Assembly: GCF_002575655.3 (NCBI RefSeq)
Contig: NC_053037.3
Location: 252,683,135 to 252,747,134, forward strand
Source of the DNA: Aegilops tauschii subsp. strangulata
Lineage: Eukaryota > Streptophyta > Magnoliopsida > Poales > Poaceae
Length of the DNA: 64,000 nt
Direction: 5' to 3'
How positions within the stretch are numbered: the stretch's first letter is position 1; each line of letters starts with the position of its first letter. The translations under genes and the position numbers were made by a program. Shown here piece after piece: positions 21,487-31,248 of the stretch. The notes under the pieces are model-generated. The model was not told where the DNA came from, ran no database searches, and was given only the letters and a program-made list of their open reading frames with translations.

Positions 21487-22502
21487 GGTTAGCAGCAATA
21501 GAAACACAGAAGAATATGATCCTACAGACTACTAACAAGTGGTGGTGGTGGTGGGTGTCACAAATCCGTCAAGCAAATCTCAAATTCTTACCAATTCTTA
21601 CCAAGCAGCAGGTGGTGAACGGCAACCGTTGTAGTCAAAACTCTCAAAGCTTGGATAGAGCGATTACCAAGGAGATTCAAACGCACGACGTAGATGTATG
21701 TGGAGCTGGGAAGGCTTATAATATGGTAGCAAAAAGGGTCAGCAATAATCAATTCAGATATGCAAAGTTGAATAACGCTCAACGATGGTACTGTGCTGGT
21801 CCTAGGCTAGACCGTACTAGAGACGCGAGCCTAGAACACTAACAAAATCTCGGCGCTACACGTAAACAAGGGAGTAGCACACTATGAATTTTTTCTTTTT
21901 TCACTTTTTTTTTGCACTTTTTTTCCTCTCTTTTTTTGCTCCACGACAATTTTTTTCCGAAAAAGTCTACAAATGTCCTAAAAACTGCCTAGCCAAAATT
22001 TTCCAGACTGGAACTATTTTTCTTCTGCGGATGGCTCGGAAGTTGGGGAGTCCTACTCTGTCACGACTCGGATTGGCGGTGAATATGTGGTGGTGGTATA
22101 TGGCAGCGACGATGAAGTTGGTGCGGTGGTGGTATATGGCAGCAACGATGATGATGATGATGCGGTGCTGATATATGGCACCGGCGACGTGACAACCTGT
22201 GAACAGAACTCGAAACTCTAAAGGACTAGACGCTAAGACCAGCAACTTGACACGACGATGCAACCGCAAATGCAACAAAGCAAAAACAGAAAAGATTATG
22301 CAAAGGCTCAGATTGGTTCGGGTAGGATAATTAACCCTAATTTTTTTTGGCTTTTTCGAGGACTATAGGTATGAAGAACAGACTCGATCTAAACTACGAA
22401 AAACTGTAAAATCTCACCGAGCAACCTGGAAATCTGATACCACTTGATAGAGGCAAAGGTGTCCCGTCTTTCGATGAGATGGTGGCTATCGTTTTGGAGG
22501 AA
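21487..22502 (-). other. leader, primer site and LTR stub of copy D
   Basis: It has no gene. The leader lacks the CCGTATCCATAT-type VNTR found in copies B, C and F and has a CCATATACCACCACC-type stretch instead (22080-22190). The primer site is at 22425-22444 (minus) and the LTR stub at 22445-22502, ending where Family II starts. Confidence 0.8.
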
Positions 22503-23283
22503 CGATATTACATCAAGGATTGTTATCTGATGAGAGTTAACGAACTTTGCATCCCCGAGTCTTCTCTTCGTTTGTTGCTTTTGCAGGAATCTCATGGAGG
22601 AGGACTAATGGAACATTTTGGACGTGACAAGACACTTGCTACGCTCTCCAAGAACTATTTTTGGCCAAAGATGTTTCGCAACGTCAACTGCTTCACCAAC
22701 CGATGCTCTACATGTCGCAAAGCAGTCTAAAGCTCAATCTCATGGCCTTTACATGCCACTTCCAATTCCATATCAACCATGGGAAGATATTAGCATGGAT
22801 TTTGTACTTGGTTTGCCTAGAACTAGAAATGGAAAGGATTCCGTGTTTGTTGTTGTGGACTGATTCTCTAAAATGGCGCATTTCATTCCTTGCAACAAGA
22901 TAGACGATGCTTCACATGTTGCCAATCTCTTTTGTAGGGAAATTTTGCGACTCCATGGAGTGCCAAACACGATTGTCTCGGGCCGCGACGTCAAGTTCTT
23001 GAGTTACTTTTGGAAGACTTTATGCGCCAAGCTCGGAATCAAGCTCCTATTCTCCACGGCATACCATCCACAAACCGACGGCCAAACGGAAGTGACGAAC
23101 CGAACACTCTCCACTCTACTACGCGTCTTGATCAAGAAGAACATCAAGGAGTGGGAGGAGTGCTAACCCATCACCGAGTACGCCTACAACCGTGCAAGAC
23201 ATTCGACTACCGGCAAGTCCCCTTCGAGGTCGTCTACGGCTTCAACCCGTTGTCCCAATTGGACATTCTTCCTCTACCACTAC
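22503..23283 (+). pseudogene. pol: integrase fragment of Family II copy E
   Basis: It contains the linker before integrase ([20 protein letters not shown]), the HHCC finger (HGGG ... CSTCRKA) and the DDE core ([15 protein letters not shown] ... [13 protein letters not shown] ... QTEVTNRTL). Damage includes a 2-bp deletion after CRKA, TGA at 22860 (an Arg codon in copy E2), TAA at 23164 and a VSD to VSG change next to the second catalytic Asp. It is clearly non-functional. Confidence 0.85.
23279..23283 (+). repeat. target-site duplication ACTAC of copy F (left; right copy at 29616-29620)
   Basis: The 5-bp direct repeat flanks copy F exactly at its TG and CA ends. Removing F and one repeat restores continuous Family II integrase sequence. 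This fixes both the boundaries and the nesting order. Confidence 0.93.
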
Positions 23284-24244
23284 TGATGAGGACATCAATA
23301 CCATTGTTACACCCACAGCCCCTACTGTGATGAGGACATCAATACCATTGTTACACCCACAACCCCTACTGTTACATATAATGGACCAATTACTAGAGCT
23401 CACGCACGCCAATTAAATTACCAGGTACTTTCGTTTCTTGGTAATGATTCTAATGTTCATGAGAATATGATGCTGCCTAAATTGGATACTTTTGTTTTGC
23501 TTACAAATGAAGGGCCTGGCTTGGAGAAGGATGAACATTGGAGCAAGAACAAGCATGGATTTGATGGCATGCGCAAGGGGAACAAGAACGGAGTTACCAG
23601 TGATGATTTCAGGACTTTGAAGCCACCATAAGGAGTGAATGAAGCCTTGGACGAAATATACAAGATGCCACTTCATAAATTTTGTCCAGAGGCTATTCTA
23701 GGTGCTACGTCACCTTATTATTGGGCCAGGCCCATGTAATTTCGAAATACATAAGTATAGGCTGTTTTTAGAGTCCGTGTGTGTGGGGAAACAAGAGATA
23801 GGGTTGGTTTCGGACCCCTTCTCCAAGGGCCACGAAATTCCCCACTCTTCCTCCATATATACAGCCCTTAGGGCACCGTTTAGACTTTGGGTTTTGTTTA
23901 GGTTAAAAGTTCGCCATAGCTGCAACTGCGCGTACTTCGTTTGTGTTCAACGACCAGACAAAGGCGTTACAGAACCCCACCTTGATCAATAAAGCTTTCA
24001 TCTTATATTCGCAATATCCAGATTGCAATCTCAGTTTCTTGCTTGTTCTTCGTTTGCTCGCAGGAAACGGACCCTCGTGGTCAGGTTGATCATGCTCCGG
24101 CGTGGTCAATAACCTCTCGGAGTTGGTTTAGCGATTGCTAAGGCGCGACGCCATCGCACGTTCGTAGTCGGATCGTCAAAGTCGACTTCCACCAAAGCGA
24201 TATCCATCATCTCATCGAAAGACGGGACACCTTTGCCTCTATCA
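23284..24244 (+). repeat. 5' LTR of copy F with a tandemly duplicated 44-bp end
   Basis: It is 961 bp. The first 44 bp (23284-23327, TGATGAGG...CCTACTG) are repeated at 23328-23371 with one base difference, and the LTR then proceeds normally to CTCTATCA. U3 is of subtype b and the U5 end of subtype a. Confidence 0.92.
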
Positions 24245-25485
24245 AGTGGTATCAGATTTCCAGGTTGCTCGGTGAGATTTTACAGTTTTTCGTAGTTTAG
24301 ATCGAGTCTGTTCTTCATACCTACAGTCCACGAAAAAGCCACAAAAAAATTTAGGGTTAGTTCAGTATATCCGAACCAATCTGAGCCTTTGCATAATCTT
24401 TTTAGGGTTTTTGCTTTGTTGAATTTGCGGTTGCATCGTCGTGTCAAGTTGCTGGTCTTAGAGTCTAGTCTTTTAGAGTTTCGAGTTCTGGTCATAAGTT
24501 GTCACGCCACCGCCACACCATCATCATCGCCTTGCCATCTACCACCATTGCTTATCCACCACCGCTCTGAATCCGTATCCATATACCACCACCAATCCGT
24601 ATCCATATACCACCACCGATCCGTATCCATATACCACCACCGCTACCATATACCACCACCGCTGCCATATCCTACCACCATATATCCACCACCAATCCGA
24701 GTTCTTTTCATATTCGGTTTGTTTTAGAGATCCATCTATTTTCCGTTTCGTGCTTCCTTGCCTGAGTAGGTCTCGAAAAAAAACGTCTGGAGACCCCCGG
24801 GCAGTTTTTAGGCCAAAATTTCGGCAACCAAAAATATTTTTTCCCTATCCTATTTTTAGGTCTCCGGGAGTGTTTTGAGACACTCGCCATCATACTGATA
24901 TTTTGTCGCACTTTTTCGTCGTCGCTGCCCTGATTTCCGAAAAAAATAGTCAAAAAAATTTTGTGCCCACGCTGTCAGTTTGACCTGGGAAGAGTTTTGA
25001 GACACTCGCCATTATAGTGATTTTTCGCAAAAAAAAAGAGGAGCGCTAAAAAAAAGAGCGAAAAAAAAGAGCAATTTTTTTTCCAGAGTGTGCTTTTCCC
25101 TTGTTTACGTGCAGTGCCGTGATTTTGTTAGTGTTCTAGGCTCGCGTCTCTAGCACGGTCTAGCCTAGGACCAACACAGTACCGTCGTTGAGCGTTTATT
25201 CAACTTTGCATCTCTGAATTGATTATTGCTGACCATTTTTGCTACCATATTATAAGCCTTCCCGGCTCCACATACATCTACATCGTGCGTTTGAATCTCC
25301 CTTGTAATCGCTCTATCCAAGCTTTGAGAGTTTTGACTACAACGGTTGCCGATCACCACCTGCTGCTGGGTAAGAACTGGTAAGAATTTGAGACTCGCTT
25401 GAAGGTTTTGTGACACACCACCATCACCACCACTTCCTAGTAGTTTGCAGGATCATATTCTTTTGTGTTTCTATTGCTGCTAACT
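24245..25485 (+). other. primer site and leader of copy F
   Basis: The primer site AGTGGTATCAGATTTCCAGG is at 24245-24264. The VNTR lies at about 24570-24680 (CCGTATCCATATACCACCACC units) and a homopurine run at about 25030-25075. A possible leader intron GTAAGAATTTGAG...TTTGCAG ends near 25450. No gene is seen. Confidence 0.8.
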
Positions 25486-27531
25486 ATGGCAGGATCACAA
25501 GCCGATGAGACTGATTGGGAGAACATGACGAACAAGGAGTTGCATGATAAATTTCAGCAAATGATGAGTGGCCAGGTGGGAGATGTGCTAAACAGATTTG
25601 AAGAGGCTATGGAGAAGATAGATGCCGTGGAGAAGTCGTTCGAGACAAAGCTGGATAACAAGTTTACTGAATTACTCAAGCGTCTACCCCAACCACCACC
25701 GGCTGCACATGTCGCACCGCTACAACAACAACAACCACATCTCCAACGCCGCCTTCCAAATCAAGTGGGACGAGCACAGCGCGTTCCAATTGAGACTGGT
25801 CAAAATTCGGGTGCCGCTGCACCTACTGTTGATGCTTCTATGGCTCCTGCTACTGCCGCGGCTGAGGAGGATGACGATTATGCGGGCGATTATGAGGATG
25901 AGGTTGATCAAAATCCGAACTACGTGCAGCCGCCAGCACCACCACCAGCAGGTCGACCTCAGGTATATATTCGCAACGGTAGGCCGGCACCACCACCTCA
26001 GGTACGAGATCATGACCATGTCCCTAAACTGAAATTGAATATTCCACCATTTGAGGGTAGATATGTTCCTGATATATATCTTACTTGGGAGTTAGAAACT
26101 GAACAACGATTTACATGTTTACAATATCCTGAGGAGAGACGTGTTCCTGCTGCTGTTTGTGCTTTGACTTGCTTTGCATGTGTTTGGTGGTCTGAACATT
26201 GTAGATTATATCCTATTCCAGCTACTTGGGCTGCTTTGAAAACTGCTATGCGTACTCGTTGGGTTCCACCGTATTATCAACGTGAATTACTTCAAAAATT
26301 GCAGCGCTTAAGACAAGGTAAAAATTCTGTAGAAGAATATTACCAGGAATTACAAACTGGCATGATTAGATGTGGTATTGTTGAGGAGAATGAAGCTATG
26401 CTTGCACGTTTCATGGGTGGATTAAATAAAGAGATTCAGACCATTCTAGAGTATAAGGATTATAATAATATCACTCGTTTATTCCATCTTGCTTGTAAAG
26501 CTGAACGTGAAGTGCAGGATCGACAGCCATTGGCGCGAACTAACTTTTCTGCAGGTCGACCTTCATCATGGACACCGCGTGCATCTTCTACTTCCACTGC
26601 ACCAGCACCTCCATCAGGTTCCACCTCCAGCCGTGATACAAGAAAGCAGGCACAACCACCACTATCTGCCAAGAGTGCACCTGCTGGGCCTGCACAGAGC
26701 TCTTCTTCTTCCATGGCATCGACAGGGCACACAAGTGATATTATTTGTCGTCGTTGTAAGGGAAGAGGACATTATGCGAGAGAATGCAAATCTCAGCGTG
26801 TAATGATTGCTACTGAGGATGGTGGGTATGAGTCCGCTAGTGACTATGATGAGGAGACTTTGGCTCTTATTACACGTGAAGAACATGGTGGAGATGATTC
26901 TGAAAATGAGACGCAATACATGGCTCCTGAAGACGCTGGCAGGTATGAAAGTTTAGTTGCTCAACATGTTTTGAGTGTGCAGGTCACACAAGCAGAGCAA
27001 AATCAGAGGCATAATTTGTTCCATACAAAGGGAGTTGTGAAGGAACGTTCTGTTCGCGTCATCATAGATGGAGGGAGCTGTAACAACTTGGCTAGCATGG
27101 AGCTGGTGGAGAAGCTATCTCTCACCACAAGACCACATCCACATCCTTACTACATCCAATGGTTCAACAACAGCAGCAAGGTTAAGGTAACACGTACTGT
27201 TCGTGTGCATTTTAGTATCTCTACATATGCTGATTATGCTGATTGTGATGTGGTACCCATGCAAGCATGTTCCTTATTAGTTGGTAGACCATGGCAATTT
27301 GATAAAAATTCTGTACACCATGGTAGAAACAATCAGTATACTCTTGTTCATAAGGATAAAAATATTACTTTGCTTCCTATGACTCCTGATTCCATTTTGA
27401 AAGATGACATTAATAGAGCTAATAAAGCAAAACAGGAGAAAAATAAGAGTGAAAATCAGATTGTGGCAAAGGAATTTGAGCAACAAATGAAACCTAATAA
27501 TAAACCATCTAGTGTTCTGAAATTAAATTGA
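25486..27531 (+). CDS. gag-pol: Gag-protease of copy F
   Basis: The ATG at 25486 (MAGSQADETDWENM, context CTATGG) opens about 681 codons. Parts in order: a coiled-coil-like Glu/Lys-rich region (residues 1-75), a Pro/Gln-rich spacer, an acidic EEDDDYAGDYEDE patch, the capsid core (PPFEGRYVPDIYLTWELE, about 190-350), a Ser/Thr/Pro-rich linker, a CCHC knuckle (CRRCKGRGHYAREC, about 420) and aspartic protease with IIDGGSCNNLAS (about 525). A 4-bp deletion near 27513 (GTGTTCTG instead of GTGTTGTTTCTG) causes the stop at 27529. The protein could still form Gag and protease but no RT. Confidence 0.87.
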   Translation: MAGSQADETDWENMTNKELHDKFQQMMSGQVGDVLNRFEEAMEKIDAVEKSFETKLDNKFTELLKRLPQPPPAAHVAPLQQQQPHLQRRLPNQVGRAQRVPIETGQNSGAAAPTVDASMAPATAAAEEDDDYAGDYEDEVDQNPNYVQPPAPPPAGRPQVYIRNGRPAPPPQVRDHDHVPKLKLNIPPFEGRYVPDIYLTWELETEQRFTCLQYPEERRVPAAVCALTCFACVWWSEHCRLYPIPATWAALKTAMRTRWVPPYYQRELLQKLQRLRQGKNSVEEYYQELQTGMIRCGIVEENEAMLARFMGGLNKEIQTILEYKDYNNITRLFHLACKAEREVQDRQPLARTNFSAGRPSSWTPRASSTSTAPAPPSGSTSSRDTRKQAQPPLSAKSAPAGPAQSSSSSMASTGHTSDIICRRCKGRGHYARECKSQRVMIATEDGGYESASDYDEETLALITREEHGGDDSENETQYMAPEDAGRYESLVAQHVLSVQVTQAEQNQRHNLFHTKGVVKERSVRVIIDGGSCNNLASMELVEKLSLTTRPHPHPYYIQWFNNSSKVKVTRTVRVHFSISTYADYADCDVVPMQACSLLVGRPWQFDKNSVHHGRNNQYTLVHKDKNITLLPMTPDSILKDDINRANKAKQEKNKSENQIVAKEFEQQMKPNNKPSSVLKLN

Positions 27532-27573
27532 AAAGTGCATGTTTACTTGCCACAAAATCTGATATTGATGAGC

Positions 27574-28389
27574 AAAGAAGGGGAGGGATAGCATATTTGT
27601 TGTCGTGGATAGATTCTCAAAAATGGCACACTTTATACCATGTCATAAAAGCGATGATGCTGTTAATGTTGCTGATTTGTTCTTCCGTGAAATTATTCGT
27701 TTGCATGGTGTGCCAAATACTATTGTTTCAGATCGTGATACTAAATTTCTTAGCCACTTTTGGAGATGTTTATGGGCTAAGTTGGGGACTAAACTGCTTT
27801 TTAGTACTACTTGTCACCCCCAAAGTGATGGACAAACTGAAGTAGTCAATAGAACATTGTCTACTATGCTTAGGGCTGTTTTGAAGAATAATAAGAAAAT
27901 GTGGGAAGAATGCTTGCCTCATATTGAATTTGCTTATAATCGTTCATTGCATTCTACTACTAAGATGTGCCCTTTTGAAATTGTGTATGGTTTCCTACCT
28001 CGTGCACCAATTGATTTGTTGCCTCTTCCATCTTCGGACAAGGTTAATTTTGACGCTAAAGAATGTGCTGAATTGATTTTAAAAATGCATGAGTTAACTA
28101 AGGACGACATTGAGCGTATGAATGCTAAATATAAACTTGCTGGAGATAAGGGTAGAAAACATGTTGTGTTTGCACCTGGAGATCTTGTTTGGTTACATTT
28201 GCGTAAGGATAGATTTCCTAATTTGCGCAAATCAAAGCTAATGCCACGTGCTGATGGTCCTTTTAAGGTGTTAGAGAAAATAAATGATAATGCATATAAA
28301 CTTGAGCTACCTGCAGATTTTGGGGTTAGTCCCACTTTTAATATTGCAGATTTGAAGCCTTATTTGGGTGAGGAAGATGAGCTTCCGTA
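27574..28389 (+). pseudogene. pol: integrase fragment of copy F
   Basis: After the deletion junction (GATGAG then CAAAGAAGG) the sequence is the integrase core from about the first catalytic region onward (VVDSR... [33 protein letters not shown]). It continues through the GPF module ([16 protein letters not shown]) to DELP and TAG at 28387, where other copies have TCG. The stop removes the LTR-encoded tail. HPQSDGQ replaces HPQTDGQ. Confidence 0.83.
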
Positions 28390-28419
28390 GAGGACGACTT
28401 CATTTCAAGAAGGGGAGGA

Positions 28420-29615
28420 TGATGAGGACATCAGTACGATTGTTACACCCACAACCCCTACTTTACATATAATGGACCAATTACTAGAGCTCGCGCACGC
28501 CAATTAAATTACCAGGTAAATAGACCACCCCCTCCTTCATTTGTGAGATAGAGCATTGCTCATCCATTACGGATCTACTCCACGAGAGAGACCGCGGCCC
28601 CTCTACGGAGAAGATCCCCTTGGATTCAAGACCTCCTCACGGAGAAAACCCCCCCTCAAGACCTCCTTCCGGAGAAGAACCGGTTACCTATGTATCGTCC
28701 CTTGTTGGATTTGGATCGTGTATCTCTTCGTGTTTCGAGGATCTAGCACATGTGTGATTGTTCTTGTTGGTTTGAGTGATTCTCTCGTGTCTTCCCCTCG
28801 TGCTTCCCCTTGTGTTCTTCATGTTCTTAGTTGGGATCCGCTCCTTTCGTGAAAGATCGGCCATCTAGGGTTCCACCCTACATCACCTAGCTTGGAGAAG
28901 GATGAACATAGGAGCAAGAACAAGCATGGAGTTGATGGCATGCGCAAGGGGGACAAGAACGGAGTTACAAGTGATGATTTCAGGACTTTGAAGCCACCAT
29001 AAGGAGTGCATGAAGCCTTGGACGAAATATACAAGATGCCACTTCATAAATTTCGTCCAGAGGCTATTCTAGGTGCTGCGTCACCTTATTATTGGGCCAG
29101 GCCCATGTAATTTCGAAATACATAAGTATAGGCTGTTTTTAGAGTCCGTATGTGTGGGGAAACAAGAGATAGGGCTGGTTTCGGACCCCTTCCCCAAGGG
29201 CCACGAAATCCCCCCCCTCTTCCTCCATATATACAGCCCTTACGGCACCGTTTAGACTTTGGGTTTTGTTTAGATTAAAGTTCGCCATAGCTGCAACTTC
29301 GCGTACTTCGTTTGTGTTCAACGACCAGACAAAGGCGTCACAGAACCCCACCTTGATCAATAAAGCTTTCCTCTTATATTCGCAATATCCAGATTGCAAT
29401 CTTAGTTTCTTGCTTGTTCTTCATTTGCCTGCAGGAAACAGACCTTCGTGGTTAGGTTGATCGTGCTCCGGCGTGGTCAATAACCTCTCGGAGTTGGTTT
29501 AGCGATTGCTAAGGCGTGACGTCCTCGCACGTTCGTAGTCGGATCGTCAAAGTCGACTTCCTCCAAAACGATAGCCACCATCTCATCGAAAGACGGGACA
29601 CCTTTGCCTCTATCA
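28420..29615 (+). repeat. 3' LTR of copy F, chimeric (Family I with a Family II segment)
   Basis: It is 1196 bp. 28420-28518 is Family I; 28519-28885 is Family II LTR, from AATAGACC beside the TATA box to its true 3' terminus CCCTACATCA; 28886-29615 is Family I again (CCTAGCTTGGAG...CTATCA). About 87 bp of Family I U3 are missing at the swap. Subtype b markers are at the end. Confidence 0.92.
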
Positions 29616-30558
29616 ACTACAAGAGCGCATCAACATGGACGCGAGTGCCCGAGTCAACTACCTCAAGAAGATGCATGAAGATACAAGGCACACCATCGAA
29701 CGCCAAGTACAATGACTCGCGACCAAGCTCAATGTCAACAAGCAACCCATGATATTCAACATTGGAGATCTTGTGTGGCTACACCTTCGCAAGGACCGCT
29801 TCCCCAACGAACGCGAGTCCAAACTTCTCCCATGAGCCGATGGACCCTTCAAGGTGCTAGCACGCTACAACAACATAGCTTAAAAGATCGACCTCCCGCG
29901 CGACAAGTACAACGTGAGCGACGTCTTCAACATCAAGGATCTTTCGCCCTACCATGGTGATGAAGATTTCGATCCGAGGTTGGATCTTTCCCAAGGGAGG
30001 GGAGATGATGCGGAGCATCCCACGATCGTCCCCATGGACGCATCTACACCTCCAACGACACCACTTGGACCAATGACAAGAGCCCGAGCAAAGGCTATCG
30101 AAGATAAAGTGAACTCGCTCCTTTCCAAACTACCACTTTCTATGCATGAGACATGGCTGCTACCTCAAGCGGAAACACTATGTGTGATCAGGTACTCGGA
30201 GGAAAGCCACAGAACGTCTACATACAACGGACAAGATGGCGAGGACACCAAGCGCGAAGATCAAGAGGAAGAGCTGCCATGGAAGCTACAGGCTCCGGAC
30301 GACCGGCCCAGCCCGAACGTCCGACCCCTGGAGGTCGCAACAGCCCAAGGAAACCAGGCCAGCAAACGCTACAGCGGCCGGACGTCCGACCAGGACCGGA
30401 CGTCCGACCAGGACCGGACGTCCGACAATTCCCAGGCCCCGGACGACCGACACTACGCCAACAGAACCAAATCTACGGAAATCCAAGGAAGACCGGACGA
30501 CAGGCCACCGGACGATCGGACACCTACGGCCGTCCGATGCCGCGGCAACAGAACCTAA
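29616..30558 (+). pseudogene. pol: integrase C-terminus of Family II copy E, reading into its LTR
   Basis: The frame carries [29 protein letters not shown] and the CR-type end (YNVSDVFNIKDLSPYHG), then crosses the purine tract into the LTR (GDDAEHP...GPMTRARAKAIED...ETWLLPQAETLCVI). Stops interrupt it: TGA after the RQVQ codons near 29712, TGA at 29833 (an Arg codon in copy E2) and TAA near 29880. The last 214 codons (29914-30558) are open. The tail past 30180 is a low-complexity Arg/Asp/Pro segment encoded by palindromic repeats. Confidence 0.8.
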
Positions 30559-31110
30559 TTCACGGACATCCGAAGATCTACGGACGTCCGGACCTCCGCG
30601 AGCCTCCGGACGACCGGCCCCTCACGGACGTCCGGACCCTGGCTGCGTCCAGTTTCGGGCCGAAGCCCATGTACCCCTCCACTTCGCCCCTCTTTTGCAC
30701 TAAGACTATAAATAGACCTCTCCCTCCTCCTAGTTAGGGTTAGCATTGGTTTAGCTCATATGTGAGATAGAGCTTTGCTCATCCATTACGGATCTACTCC
30801 CCGAGAGAGACCGCGAACCCTCTACGGAGAAGATCCCCTTGGATTCAAGACCCCCTCTTGGGTGGCCCCATCAAGACCTCACGGAGAAGAACCGGTTACC
30901 CATTGTATTGTCCGTTGTTGACTTTGGATCTTGTATCTCCTCTCGTGTTTCGAGGATCTAGCGCATGTGTGATATATTCTTGTTGGTTGAGTGATTTCTC
31001 TCGTATTCCCCTCGTGACTCCCTTGTGTTTCCCCCTCGTGTTCTCCGTGTTCATCGTGGGATCCGCTCCTTTTGTGAAAGATCGGCCGTATAGGGTTCCA
31101 CCCTACATCA
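30006..31110 (+). repeat. 3' LTR of Family II copy E
   Basis: It starts TGATGCGGAGCATCCC after AAGGGAGGGGAGA and ends GGGTTCCACCCTACATCA, 1105 bp. TATAAATA is at 30707-30714. U3 (30300-30640) is packed with GGACGTCCG-type palindromes. The sequence after 31110 is unrelated. Confidence 0.88.
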
Positions 31111-31248
31111 CTGTATCAGACCATCCGTAGGGCCCGCGAGGCCCTCTCCGTCGTCCTTCGAGTTGTTGCGCTTGCCGTGGCGCCGAGCATTGCCAACATG
31201 GTCAATGAACATGAGGATTTAGGAGATGACTTTATTTTGACTGGATGA
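31111..31248 (+). other. 45-codon open end of an unknown coding fragment
   Basis: Read directly from the base after the Family II LTR, the frame is open and ends with TGA at 31246-31248. Its C-terminus is SIANMVNEHEDLGDDFILTG. The alternating hydrophobic/acidic composition looks more protein-like than its neighbours, but the length is small and the start is lost at the LTR. It may be a captured exon or a transposase end, or it may be chance. Confidence 0.25.

Larger units (their letters stand above)
20425..22502 (-). mobile_element. Family I copy D (subtype b), inverted 5' fragment
   Basis: Read on minus this is a 58-bp stub of the 5' LTR, primer site, leader and gag up to the codons for WTPRA. 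It is cut on the left by the copy C 3' LTR and on the right by Family II sequence. Its gag is clearly divergent from other copies (MPGSQADEIDWENL, shorter Pro/Gln stretch). Confidence 0.88.
23284..29615 (+). mobile_element. Family I copy F, complete ends, internally deleted
   Basis: It has both LTRs, primer site, leader, gag-protease and integrase with TSD ACTAC. RT, RNase H and the integrase finger are missing (junction near 27573). Both LTRs are structurally altered in different ways: a 44-bp end duplication in the 5' LTR and a Family II segment in the 3' LTR. Confidence 0.92.
22499..31110 (+). mobile_element. Family II CRM-like element, copy E, 5'-truncated and split by copy F
   Basis: It keeps the integrase region (22499-23283 and 29616-30005) and the 3' LTR (30006-31110). 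Copy F splits it, and the two halves rejoin exactly when one ACTAC is removed (CCACTAC + AAGAGCGC), as in intact Family II sequence at 53406-53417. The left end abuts the copy D LTR stub at a shared GGAA. Confidence 0.88.

Noticed and set aside
30153..30737. Overlapping long frames in the Family II LTR rich in Pro, Arg, Asp and Thr
   Set aside because: They are produced by the GGACGTCCG palindrome array in several frames at once. Only the frame continuing pol is meaningful.
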